This document shows positions 51,034 through 59,007 of a stretch of DNA of 64,000 nucleotides, piece by piece. The position numbers and the translations under genes are program-made. This DNA comes from an uncultured Mediterraneibacter sp. GTDB taxonomy: Bacteria > Bacillota > Clostridia > Lachnospirales > Lachnospiraceae. Location: the NCBI GenBank assembly GCA_944381495.1, contig CALWLJ010000009.1, positions 62,001 to 126,000 of the forward strand, written 5' to 3'. The notes under the pieces were generated by a model that was not told the DNA's origin, did not search any database, and worked only from the letters and a program-made list of their open reading frames with translations. Numbering within the stretch: position 1 is the stretch's first letter; every line of letters starts with the position of its first letter.

Positions 51034-52014
51034 TTAATGCCACCCCTTTATCGTACGTATATATTCTTCCAGTATGCCGGCTGTTTTCTTGTGTGTTATT
51101 CTGTTCGGATGTCCCTGGGCTCCGATTCCATCCCTCTTATCTTGCAGCGGAAGTTTCATACAGAATGTGCTGCAGAGAGAAGCAGTCTCTTTTACGCAGG
51201 GCCACAGCGTCTGTTCAACCATGCCGTAGACAAGCAGAATATCCGCCCCGGCATATGTTCTGCTGAGTCTTGTAATAAACTCCGTATAACGTTTGACAAA
51301 CATTTCTTCCCGCTCCGGAATCCCGCGGGTATAACTTGCGTCATTTGTACCCAGATTACAGACAATGAGAGAGGGATCATAATCCAGATCATACGGAAAA
51401 ATATCCGGAAGAAGAGCAGTCGTCAGCGGCACATCTTGTTCGGGAGGAATATAACGGGACAACACACCATTTCCGCTGTAGGCGATGATCCGGCTGTCTG
51501 TGCCAAGAGCTCTGGCAGTCTGCCATGCATAACCTGCCGTCACGTCCTCATCCGTGGTAGTAAATTCACTGATCCCATCTATCCCGTCCACACCAAACCC
51601 TGCCGTGATGGAATCTCCGATAAACAGGATCTTCCTGTCAGGCGATCCCACAGGCAGCATCTCTCCGTCGGCTGACAGATCCGCCAGTCCGATCCGACCG
51701 TATTGTTCCTCAGTCAGCTTGACAAGCCGTATCCTCACCCTGGTCTTTTCTTTTGACTGGTAGATGACGCAGCGTTCCTTTTTCTGACTGGCCGCGATTT
51801 TTTTGTACGGTTTTTCCTCATCGTTTATAATAACCCCCAGCCAGGCCGTCTCCTCAGGCAGGATCCATTCCGAGACAATCACAGCCTCAACTTTTCTTGC
51901 ATCCGTTACAAATTCCACTCCTGATGCGGACCATTTCAAACACAGGACACCGTTTATATTTTCCACAGGTCCGATCACGCGGACACTGTCTTTCCAGTCT
52001 TTCTTTCTGTCCAT
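51034..52014 (-). CDS. SGNH/GDSL hydrolase, probable carbohydrate esterase
   Basis: A 326-residue serine hydrolase without signal peptide. An N-terminal beta-sandwich (1-120) precedes the SGNH domain with the nucleophile serine in GDSITAGFG, the oxyanion GTND and a C-terminal GHPN histidine. This layout resembles family CE2/CE3-like acetyl esterases. In this locus it may deacetylate O-acetylated amino sugars or sialic-acid-like sugars. It is the first gene of the operon, with a strong promoter and ACAGGAGG site. Confidence 0.88.
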   Translation of the reverse strand: MDRKKDWKDSVRVIGPVENINGVLCLKWSASGVEFVTDARKVEAVIVSEWILPEETAWLGVIINDEEKPYKKIAASQKKERCVIYQSKEKTRVRIRLVKLTEEQYGRIGLADLSADGEMLPVGSPDRKILFIGDSITAGFGVDGIDGISEFTTTDEDVTAGYAWQTARALGTDSRIIAYSGNGVLSRYIPPEQDVPLTTALLPDIFPYDLDYDPSLIVCNLGTNDASYTRGIPEREEMFVKRYTEFITRLSRTYAGADILLVYGMVEQTLWPCVKETASLCSTFCMKLPLQDKRDGIGAQGHPNRITHKKTAGILEEYIRTIKGWH

Positions 52015-52042
52015 ATTATCGCCTCCTGTAATATATCATCCA

Positions 52043-52071
52043 ATTATAGGTTCACTTTTTGCAAATTACAA
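52043..52071 (-). promoter_or_regulatory. Promoter of the SGNH-RpiR-ROK operon
   Basis: Minus strand: -35 TTGTAA (52066-52071), 17-bp spacer, perfect -10 TATAAT (52043-52048), about 29 nt before the start codon. Confidence 0.75.
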
Positions 52072-52173
52072 TAATAAATTTGTAAGCAATAATATACCTC
52101 AAGAGCAAAACAATCATCTTTCTTGATCTTTTTTAACAAAATTAGACGTACACGAGCATAAAGAGCAGACAAG

Positions 52174-52224
52174 GAAAGGGTCTGACTACAGACAGCATTC
52201 AGACCCTTTCAAGAATGATTCTTG
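52174..52224. repeat. Two adjacent palindromes in a divergent intergenic region
   Basis: GAAAGGGTCTG (52174-52184) pairs perfectly with CAGACCCTTTC (52200-52210). It is followed immediately by CAAGAATGATTCTTG (52210-52224), a second perfect palindrome. Neither is followed by a T-run and no gene ends nearby, so they are not ordinary terminators. The 52015-52370 gap holds these plus the two divergent promoters. Confidence 0.6.
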
Positions 52225-52273
52225 CGAAACAATTATAGATCCACTATACTTATCATTATGCAAAAAATGGACT

Positions 52274-52289
52274 GGAACAGATCTGTTCC
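52274..52289. promoter_or_regulatory. Perfect 16-bp palindrome upstream of the response regulator
   Basis: GGAACAGATCTGTTCC lies 10 nt before a perfect TATAAT at 52300-52305, covering where a -35 would be. A dimeric regulator could bind here and block or activate this promoter. Confidence 0.55.
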
Positions 52290-52308
52290 TTCTGTGTTTT
52301 ATAATGGT

Positions 52309-52340
52309 TTGACCAAATCTTGACTTTTACAAAGTAATAT
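52309..52340 (+). promoter_or_regulatory. Response-regulator direct repeat and promoter before the two-component genes
   Basis: TTGAC occurs at 52309-52313 and 52320-52324, an 11-bp period typical of OmpR-family tandem sites. A TAATAT -10-like box starts 10 nt after the second copy, an activator-type spacing. The same arrangement recurs at 54343-54374. Confidence 0.6.
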
Positions 52341-52370
52341 AACAGAAAACAGACAAAAGGAGCATTTCTC

Positions 52371-53045
52371 GTGCAATACAAAATCCTTATCGCAGATGAT
52401 GAACCTATGCTGACGGAGCTGCTGGCTGATTACCTGACTGATGCAGGATATCTGCCCTATACTGCTTCAGACAGCCTGCAGGCAATGGAAAAGCTGGCCG
52501 TGTCTCCGGATCTCATTCTGCTGGATATCAACATGCCCGGCATGAACGGGCTGGAACTCTGCAGGACAATAAGAGAAGAGGTAACATGCCCAATCCTCTT
52601 TCTCACTGCCCGGGACGCCGAACAGGACAGGATCAACGGACTGCTCATTGGCGGTGACGATTATATTACCAAGCCTTTCAGCCTGCCTGAAGTGGCCGCA
52701 AGGATCTCTGCTCATCTCAGGAGAGAAGCACGTTCCCATGATTCCTCCCGTCTGATGACTTCCCGCGGGCTGCTCGTCAATCTTTCCCGCCGTACAGTCT
52801 ATTATAAAGGGGACGAGATTGCGTTCTCGAAAAGAGAATTTGACATTCTGGAACTGCTCCTCACTCACGCCGGACAGGTCTTTGACCGGGAACGGATCTA
52901 CGAAACGGTATGGGGTCTGGATGCTTCCGGGGACAGCGGTGTTGTAAAAGAACATATCCGGAAAATCCGGCAGAAACTGCAGACCAGTACCGGTCAGGAC
53001 TATATCGAAACAGTCTGGGGGGTGGGATATCGATGGAAACAATAA
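52371..53045 (+). CDS. OmpR/PhoB family response regulator
   Basis: A 224-residue two-component regulator. The receiver domain (1-120) has the acidic pocket in ADDEP, the phosphoacceptor aspartate in LLDINMPGMNG and the lysine in YITKPFS. The winged helix (125-224) ends with VWGVGYRWKQ. The start is GTG with AAAGGAG 8 nt upstream. It overlaps the sensor kinase gene by 13 nt. It probably binds the TTGAC direct repeats in front of itself and of the lipoprotein-ABC genes. Confidence 0.95.
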   Translation: MQYKILIADDEPMLTELLADYLTDAGYLPYTASDSLQAMEKLAVSPDLILLDINMPGMNGLELCRTIREEVTCPILFLTARDAEQDRINGLLIGGDDYITKPFSLPEVAARISAHLRREARSHDSSRLMTSRGLLVNLSRRTVYYKGDEIAFSKREFDILELLLTHAGQVFDRERIYETVWGLDASGDSGVVKEHIRKIRQKLQTSTGQDYIETVWGVGYRWKQ

Positions 53046-54346
53046 AATCCGGAGGACTTCGCAGGGCCTTTGTCCTGTATGTCCTGATTACCTTTCTTCT
53101 CGTCTCAGCTTTGTCCGGTACGGTCATATGGGTCTGCCTGTCTCTGCAGGATCATCTCCTGCCGGACTCTGATCTTGTCTATCTCACAGTCCAGAGAAGC
53201 GATGACCAGGGAAACGAAACGACTACTACTGTCCCCATGCCGCTAAACGATGTACTCAAAGAAATTCCGTCCATGATCTCTATGGAGGATACAGACGGGG
53301 ACATTTTATCTGACGAACAGAATGTCAGGTATTCTGTCACCAAAATAGAGAACAGCTTTTCCGCCCTGTCTCCGAAACGACAGCTTGTCTATCAGATCAG
53401 TCAGATTGCAATGGTTGCCCTGCCAGTGCTGTTCTCTCTGACCGGTATCCTCATTTGCGGTTTTCTGTTTTACCACAGAAAGCTGAAAACTCCTGTCGAA
53501 CTTCTTTCCACTGCTGCTGAAAGGATTGCACATCAGGATCTGGACTTTCAGATTTCCTATCCATCTGAAGATGAAATGGGAGCGCTGTGCGTCTCCTTTG
53601 AGGAGATGCGGCAGACTCTCAAAGACAATAGTCAGAAGCTGTGGGACATGGTGGAAGAACGGAGAAGACTTCAGAGTTCCGTGGCTCATGACCTCAGGAA
53701 TCCCATTGCCATTATTCAGGGATATGCCCAATATCTTCAGCTCAATCTTTCCGGCGGCAGGATCCATAAGGAAAAAATATCTGAGGTTGCCGCAAACATT
53801 TACCAGACCTCTCTGCGCCTGGAGCGATATACAGACTCTCTGCGCACCGTCAGTCGTCTGGAGGAACTCGAAATGCATCCCCAGCCCGTGGATTTTGCAT
53901 CACTCTCATCTGACATGAAAGAGGATCTTAGGCTGCTGACCGCAGAAAAAGGTCTGGAACTGGAATGGGAAAATAATGTTCCTGATCGCGAACTGACTCT
54001 GGATACCCGGATCTTGTATCGCATTCTGGAAAATCTGATCGGCAATGCTGTGCGGTTCGCCAGTAGAAAAATAACAGTTCAGTTCTCCTGCTGTCATAAG
54101 ACAACTGTTTCTGCTTCCCCTGCCCGAAGATATCTGGAAGTAACGGTTTCTGACGACGGCCCCGGCTTTTCTCAAAAAGTATTAAACAGCTCAGACAGCT
54201 ATACCTGTGCAGGCAGTAATGAGGGAAACCATCTCGGAATAGGACTGTCCATCTGCCGCATCCTCTGCCGGAAACAGGGCGGACAGCTTTTCCTGTCCAA
54301 CTCTGATCAGGGAGGTGCTGTTGTAAAATTTATCGTCTTATCTTGA
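53033..54346 (+). CDS. Sensor histidine kinase
   Basis: A 437-residue membrane kinase. Two membrane segments (about 10-33 and 122-145) enclose an extracellular domain of about 90 residues. A HAMP domain (about 150-200) follows, then the phosphoacceptor histidine in SSVAHDLRNPIAI. The ATPase boxes are ENLIGNAVRFAS, DDGPGF and HLGIGLSICR. The start at 53033 is chosen because a GGGGGGTGGG stretch precedes it and the upstream codons overlap the regulator. The sensed signal is unknown; control of an ABC exporter suggests an antimicrobial or envelope signal. Confidence 0.95.
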   Translation: METIKSGGLRRAFVLYVLITFLLVSALSGTVIWVCLSLQDHLLPDSDLVYLTVQRSDDQGNETTTTVPMPLNDVLKEIPSMISMEDTDGDILSDEQNVRYSVTKIENSFSALSPKRQLVYQISQIAMVALPVLFSLTGILICGFLFYHRKLKTPVELLSTAAERIAHQDLDFQISYPSEDEMGALCVSFEEMRQTLKDNSQKLWDMVEERRRLQSSVAHDLRNPIAIIQGYAQYLQLNLSGGRIHKEKISEVAANIYQTSLRLERYTDSLRTVSRLEELEMHPQPVDFASLSSDMKEDLRLLTAEKGLELEWENNVPDRELTLDTRILYRILENLIGNAVRFASRKITVQFSCCHKTTVSASPARRYLEVTVSDDGPGFSQKVLNSSDSYTCAGSNEGNHLGIGLSICRILCRKQGGQLFLSNSDQGGAVVKFIVLS

Positions 54347-54374
54347 CCGGATCTTGACATTTCTCCAATATGAT
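54343..54374 (+). promoter_or_regulatory. Response-regulator direct repeat and promoter before the lipoprotein-ABC genes
   Basis: TTGAC at 54343-54347 and 54354-54358 repeats with an 11-bp period and overlaps the kinase stop. The -10 TATGAT (54369-54374) begins 10 nt after the second copy. The context TTGACCNNATCTTGAC is shared with the site at 52309-52324. Confidence 0.65.
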
Positions 54375-54389
54375 CTCCTTGTATTCGGG

Positions 54390-54406
54390 GGCCGCTGCCT
54401 GCGGCC
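54390..54406 (+). promoter_or_regulatory. Small GC hairpin in the lipoprotein leader
   Basis: GGCCGC (54390-54395) pairs with GCGGCC (54401-54406) just ahead of the AAGGAGG site. It could affect translation of the lipoprotein or stabilise the 5' end. Confidence 0.4.
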
Positions 54407-54426
54407 TCACACAAGGAGGTTTTTTT

Positions 54427-55836
54427 ATGCGAAAAAAATGGATCACACGGATGCTGACCGCTCTGGTCGTTCTGACTCTCTCTGCCTGTGGGAACGCTGA
54501 TTCAGAACACGCCCCGGAACAGGTCAGGGATAACAGCAGCACAGAAAAACAGGTCAGTCAGGGCACACCAGAATCAACCGGCGACAATACTGCAGGCGGT
54601 CTGACATCTCTTATTCATCACACCGGTATATTCACACGTTACTGCAGTACTGAGGATGGATTCTATTATCTCACAGAGGAAGCCGCGGAACTTGCTGATG
54701 GCAGTTACGCTCCCCATCTGATGTATATGGATTATGCGACCTGTCAGGAAGTCTACCTGTGCAGCGACAGCAGCTGCCGCCATGATACGGAAGACTGCAC
54801 TTCCGTACTGGCTGGAGCTTCTTCGGACGGCAGGATCTTTATCTGGGACGGATATCTGTATTTCCTTGACCGACCGCTGGACAGCAGCGGCACTGTTATT
54901 TTTAATGCCATCGGTGAATCCGACGGCGGTACAGAAGCAGATCAGGCTGAACTTTACCGGATGGATCTGGACGGTACCGGCCGGGAACGTATCTACAGTT
55001 TTGAGGCGGACGCCACCGTAGAGGATATTGCTTTCGGCGGCAAAGACGGCTTATATTTTATCACCAAGAAGCTTGGCGCCAGCAAGTCTTCCTCAGGCAC
55101 ATACACCACGACCTCTGACCGGCAGCTGATCTGCCTGGATCCCGACACAGGCAAAGATCATGCAGTCTGCTCTTTGGACTTCGGAGACGGACTAAACTGG
55201 GAGGCCGTAGGATGTTCAGAGGATCAGGTAATCCTAAAAGCATACCGGTATCCTGACGGTATGACGGATGAAGACGTATCCGGCCTGGATGAAGGCAGCT
55301 ATCTGGATATCCTCAGGGACACGCAGATCGTCTATACTGCTCTGAACCTGTCTACAGGCGAAAATACACAGCTTTATTCCCAGCCCGCAGGAGACAATTC
55401 TGCTTCCGAAGCAGTTCTTGGCGGCTTCCTGTACACTTCCAGTTCCGCCAGCCAGGATATCGCAAAAGTTGATCTTTCAACGGGAGAAGTAAGTACCTTA
55501 TGCAGCATGTCCACCAACTATATCTACGGGACCCTGGGAAATCTGCTCTGCTGTACCAGTCAGGATATGACAGCAGATTATGGATACTATCTGGCAGATA
55601 CAGAGACAGGAAAAGTTACTTACTGCAGTCTTACCAACAAAGCGCTGGGATGGCAGCTGGAATTTCTTGCAACAACCGGTGACCGTGTACTGACAGTCTA
55701 CGACTATGAATATACAGATTTAGGAAATAATTCCTATGATATTACCAGGTATCAATACGGGCTGATCACCATGGAAGACCTTATGAACAGTGTGGCTGAT
55801 TATAAGCCCATTCAAATGACAGGAAAGGGGATCTGA
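54427..55836 (+). CDS. Lipoprotein, probable beta-propeller, of the ABC exporter locus
   Basis: A 469-residue surface lipoprotein with lipobox cysteine at residue 21 (LSAC) and a flexible linker to about residue 55. The rest is rich in short beta motifs ending in DG or TG, suggesting a propeller (YRMDLDGTGRERIYSF, VDLSTGEVSTLC). Residues 112-124 carry a C-x4-C-x-H-x4-C pattern that could bind metal. AAGGAGG lies 7 nt upstream. It precedes the ABC genes by 2 nt and is expected to act with them or with the sensor kinase. The family is not otherwise characterised here. Confidence 0.82.
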   Translation: MRKKWITRMLTALVVLTLSACGNADSEHAPEQVRDNSSTEKQVSQGTPESTGDNTAGGLTSLIHHTGIFTRYCSTEDGFYYLTEEAAELADGSYAPHLMYMDYATCQEVYLCSDSSCRHDTEDCTSVLAGASSDGRIFIWDGYLYFLDRPLDSSGTVIFNAIGESDGGTEADQAELYRMDLDGTGRERIYSFEADATVEDIAFGGKDGLYFITKKLGASKSSSGTYTTTSDRQLICLDPDTGKDHAVCSLDFGDGLNWEAVGCSEDQVILKAYRYPDGMTDEDVSGLDEGSYLDILRDTQIVYTALNLSTGENTQLYSQPAGDNSASEAVLGGFLYTSSSASQDIAKVDLSTGEVSTLCSMSTNYIYGTLGNLLCCTSQDMTADYGYYLADTETGKVTYCSLTNKALGWQLEFLATTGDRVLTVYDYEYTDLGNNSYDITRYQYGLITMEDLMNSVADYKPIQMTGKGI

Positions 55837-55838
55837 AT

Positions 55839-56582
55839 ATGCTGGAACTGAAGAACATTTCAAAGCAATATGGAACCCGGAGGGCACTGGATAACGTCTC
55901 CATCACTCTGACAAATGGTATCTATGGCCTTCTCGGTCCAAACGGCGCCGGGAAGTCTACCCTGATGAATATTATCACCGGCAATCTGAGGCCTTCCTCC
56001 GGGAAGGTCCTCTGGGACGGAAAGTGTGTTCAGGATATGGGAGCCGCCTACCGGAGCCTGCTGGGATACGCACCCCAGCAGCAGGGACTGTATGATACCT
56101 TCACCGGCATTCGCTTCCTCTCCTATATGGCGGCGCTGAAAGGGATTCCAAAGAAAGAACAGAAACAAGAGATCCGCCGTGTTCTGGACTATGTAAATCT
56201 TACCGAAAAAGCAAGGCAGCCCATTGGCAGCTATTCCGGCGGCATGAAGCAGCGGATTCTGGTTGCCCAGGCTATCCTTGGCAATCCCAGACTGATTATC
56301 CTGGACGAACCAACAGCCGGACTGGATCCCAGGGAGCGTGTAAGAATACGTGAAAATATACGCAATATTTCCGGAGATAAGATCATCCTGGTATCCACCC
56401 ATGTTGTTTCGGATATCGAATCCATTGCCAGCGAGATCATCCTGCTCCGGAATGGACAGATCATTAATCATGATACCGTATCAGCGCTATGCAGGAAATA
56501 CAGAGAGGCAGAAAACCTGGAGCAGGTCTATCTGCAAGTATTTGGAGAGGAGGACGAACATGACAGCGCTTATCCGATTTGA
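55839..56582 (+). CDS. ABC transporter ATP-binding protein
   Basis: A 247-residue ATPase of ABC-2 exporters. Walker A is GPNGAGKST, signature SYSGGMKQRILVAQA, Walker B LIILDEPTAGLD. It shares TFTGIRFLSYMAALKG and GLDPRERVRIRENI-type stretches with the ATPase at 60114-60995, so the two are paralogues. It overlaps the permease gene by 23 nt and lies in the two-component-controlled operon. Confidence 0.95.
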   Translation: MLELKNISKQYGTRRALDNVSITLTNGIYGLLGPNGAGKSTLMNIITGNLRPSSGKVLWDGKCVQDMGAAYRSLLGYAPQQQGLYDTFTGIRFLSYMAALKGIPKKEQKQEIRRVLDYVNLTEKARQPIGSYSGGMKQRILVAQAILGNPRLIILDEPTAGLDPRERVRIRENIRNISGDKIILVSTHVVSDIESIASEIILLRNGQIINHDTVSALCRKYREAENLEQVYLQVFGEEDEHDSAYPI

Positions 56583-58842
56583 AATACAGAAAGTCTGGCG
56601 GAAAGGGAGTTTCCTGTGTCTCATGGCGCTGCTCCTCATCATAAATATTTTCCTTCTCTGGTATCTGAATCAGCCTTCCGGAGATGAACCTTCCTTTTCT
56701 GCTTACAAAGCCGTATGCCAGGATATTTCCGGCATGACAGAATATGAAAAACTTACTTATATCAGTGATTTGAAAGATCGGGCTGACGGTCTTTCTCTTG
56801 TGGAACAGGTGCAGGCTCTCTACAGCCAGGGAGGCGAATCAGTTGACGCTCCGGCAGAACAGTTAAAGAAAAGCAATTCCGAAATCTATGAAAAATATGA
56901 AGAGCTCTATCGGACAGGAAGCTATCTGGTTTACACAGACTCTCTGTCAAAGGAACGCACTCTGCTGGAGGAACTGTACGAAGAAATCTCTGTCGTTTCA
57001 GGTTACTGTGATTATCTGGACTCTGTGCAGGAAAACAGCAGCCAGCTTGGCGGTATATCCATCTTTCAGTCTGGCAGTTCCGCGGAAACTTTCAGCACCC
57101 GCAATATTGCTAAAAGTGCCGCTGATCATGCAGGAATGTCCGCGTCAGATATCTGCTGGTTTCCATCCAGAGGAATCACAACAGCCGTAAAGACTCCGGC
57201 AGCGGATCTGCTGCTTATTCTTTCTGTTTTTCTTTTTGCAGGCCAGCTGATCATGGAGGAAAAAGGAAAGGGACTGTTGGCGGTCACCCGTGCCGCCAGA
57301 CGCGGAATGTACATGGATATGGAAGCCAGGATTCTTGCATTACTACTCCACTGTATATCGGCCGGTCTGCTGCTCTATGGCTCCGGTCTGCTCTATGCAT
57401 GGATTACCGTCGGATTCGTCGATCTCTCCGCTCCTCTCCAGTCCCTGGCCCCATATTTGGAGAGCAGTCTTCCTATATCCGTAGGAATTTTTCTAATCCT
57501 GTGCTTGCTGACAAAGATTATCGTAGTATTCACACTGGGATTACTGCTGACAGCCTGTGGAGTATACAGCTCACACAGCTTTGTACCCCAGCTGGCAGGA
57601 ATCGGATTTCTGGGACTGAACTGGCTTATATATGTACTGATCCCGTCTTATTCCAGTCTGAATGTATTGAAATACCTTTCCTTTTTTGGTCTGCTTCAGA
57701 CAGATGAATTATATGGGACTTATCTTAATCTGAATATTGGAGGATACCCGTTCAGCCGCTTAAGCTGTGCATTTTTGCTTCTGGCTGTTCTGATCACTGC
57801 CGGTATTGCTGCTGTGCTCCTGCTGTTCCGGTATAGTGATCATCTGACATTCAGTCGGACGGCGAAGCTGTTTCATCTGCCGTTCCGCCCCCACGGAAGC
57901 CTGTTCCGGCATGAAGGGTACAAGATCCTCATTGCCGGCCGCAGCCTGCTGATCCTGCTGACATTTCTCCTTCTCCTGGGATGGAGCAGTCTTAGCCGCA
58001 AATACACCCCATCGGCCGGCGAACAGTACTATCAGAGTATGATGCTGTCTCTGGAAGGTAAACTCACCGCAGAAAAGGAAGCAAGGCTTAAGGCAGAACA
58101 GTCCCGTTATGACAAGGCATTTGCAGAGATCGAGCGGATCGATCAGATGACAGCTGACGGAAAGATCAGTGAAGATGCCGGAGACAGTATGAAAGAACGA
58201 TGGTACGGCGAACTGGCTTTCTATCCCTGGTTCCAGAAGGTACAGTCTCAGTATGACAGGATCCGCTCTGATGGCGGAGTGTTTCTCTATGATACCGGTT
58301 ATCTCTATCTCTTCGGCCGGATGGATGACAGTTTCCTGACGGATCTGCTTCTGATCGCTCTGTGTGTCTCCTTCGCCTTTTCTAATGTAATGGCTATGGA
58401 GGACAGTAAAGGCCTCTGGGATCTTCTGTCCTGCACACGGCTTGGGAAGAAAACGATCATCCGCTGCAAATGGAGCATATGCGCACTAAGCTGTACAGGT
58501 ATTACATTGCTTTCCTGGATGTTCCGCTTTCTGACCATCTCTGAGGTTTATCCCATGGACCAGTTTCTTGCATGTATCAGGGACATCCCGCAGTATCAGA
58601 GTTTTCCTGTAGATCTGCCGCTCCTTGTATTCCTGCTGCTGGCACTTCTCGGCCAGGTAATCGCAGTTCTGCTTGTCTGTGCGTCGGTTCTACTTATATC
58701 CGGATGGAGAAAGAATTATTTCCAGGCACTGTTTCTGACCATGCTCCTGCTGGCTGCCCCTCTTGCATTGGCAGAAATGGGGCTTGATATCATGAAGTGG
58801 TTCTCAGTATGGCCGCTGTATGGATGGACTGGGATTATTTAA
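56560..58842 (+). CDS. ABC transporter permease, two fused halves
   Basis: A 760-residue membrane protein of about twelve segments. The first half (1-480) starts with a cytoplasmic FEIQKVWRKGSF, one membrane segment, a large extracellular helical domain (40-200) and five to six segments. A second similar unit begins near residue 448 (RHEGYKILIAGRSLLILL) with its own extracellular helical domain (about 480-590) and more segments. It thus looks like two ABC-2 permeases joined in one chain. The start at 56560 has GGAGAGGAGG upstream. Cargo is unknown. Confidence 0.88.
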   Translation: MTALIRFEIQKVWRKGSFLCLMALLLIINIFLLWYLNQPSGDEPSFSAYKAVCQDISGMTEYEKLTYISDLKDRADGLSLVEQVQALYSQGGESVDAPAEQLKKSNSEIYEKYEELYRTGSYLVYTDSLSKERTLLEELYEEISVVSGYCDYLDSVQENSSQLGGISIFQSGSSAETFSTRNIAKSAADHAGMSASDICWFPSRGITTAVKTPAADLLLILSVFLFAGQLIMEEKGKGLLAVTRAARRGMYMDMEARILALLLHCISAGLLLYGSGLLYAWITVGFVDLSAPLQSLAPYLESSLPISVGIFLILCLLTKIIVVFTLGLLLTACGVYSSHSFVPQLAGIGFLGLNWLIYVLIPSYSSLNVLKYLSFFGLLQTDELYGTYLNLNIGGYPFSRLSCAFLLLAVLITAGIAAVLLLFRYSDHLTFSRTAKLFHLPFRPHGSLFRHEGYKILIAGRSLLILLTFLLLLGWSSLSRKYTPSAGEQYYQSMMLSLEGKLTAEKEARLKAEQSRYDKAFAEIERIDQMTADGKISEDAGDSMKERWYGELAFYPWFQKVQSQYDRIRSDGGVFLYDTGYLYLFGRMDDSFLTDLLLIALCVSFAFSNVMAMEDSKGLWDLLSCTRLGKKTIIRCKWSICALSCTGITLLSWMFRFLTISEVYPMDQFLACIRDIPQYQSFPVDLPLLVFLLLALLGQVIAVLLVCASVLLISGWRKNYFQALFLTMLLLAAPLALAEMGLDIMKWFSVWPLYGWTGII

Positions 58843-58952
58843 CATATTCAAAACGTACCCGCAAATTGGGGCGCGGGATTCAGATCAGCGTCAATTGACA
58901 TAATTCTTTTCCGAATTCCTGCGCTTTCCCCTACTGATCCACTTTACAGATG

Positions 58953-58995
58953 AAAACCGGGAGAAAGCAGCAACGGAGTTGCTCCTCCCGGTTTT
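58953..58995. terminator. Bidirectional terminator between two ABC exporter operons
   Basis: AAAACCGGGAG (58953-58963) pairs perfectly with CTCCCGGTTTT (58985-58995). An inner stem AGCAAC/GTTGCT (58969-58974, 58978-58983) extends it. T- and A-rich ends serve both strands. Confidence 0.85.
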
Positions 58996-59007
58996 CCTGC
59001 TCCCGAG

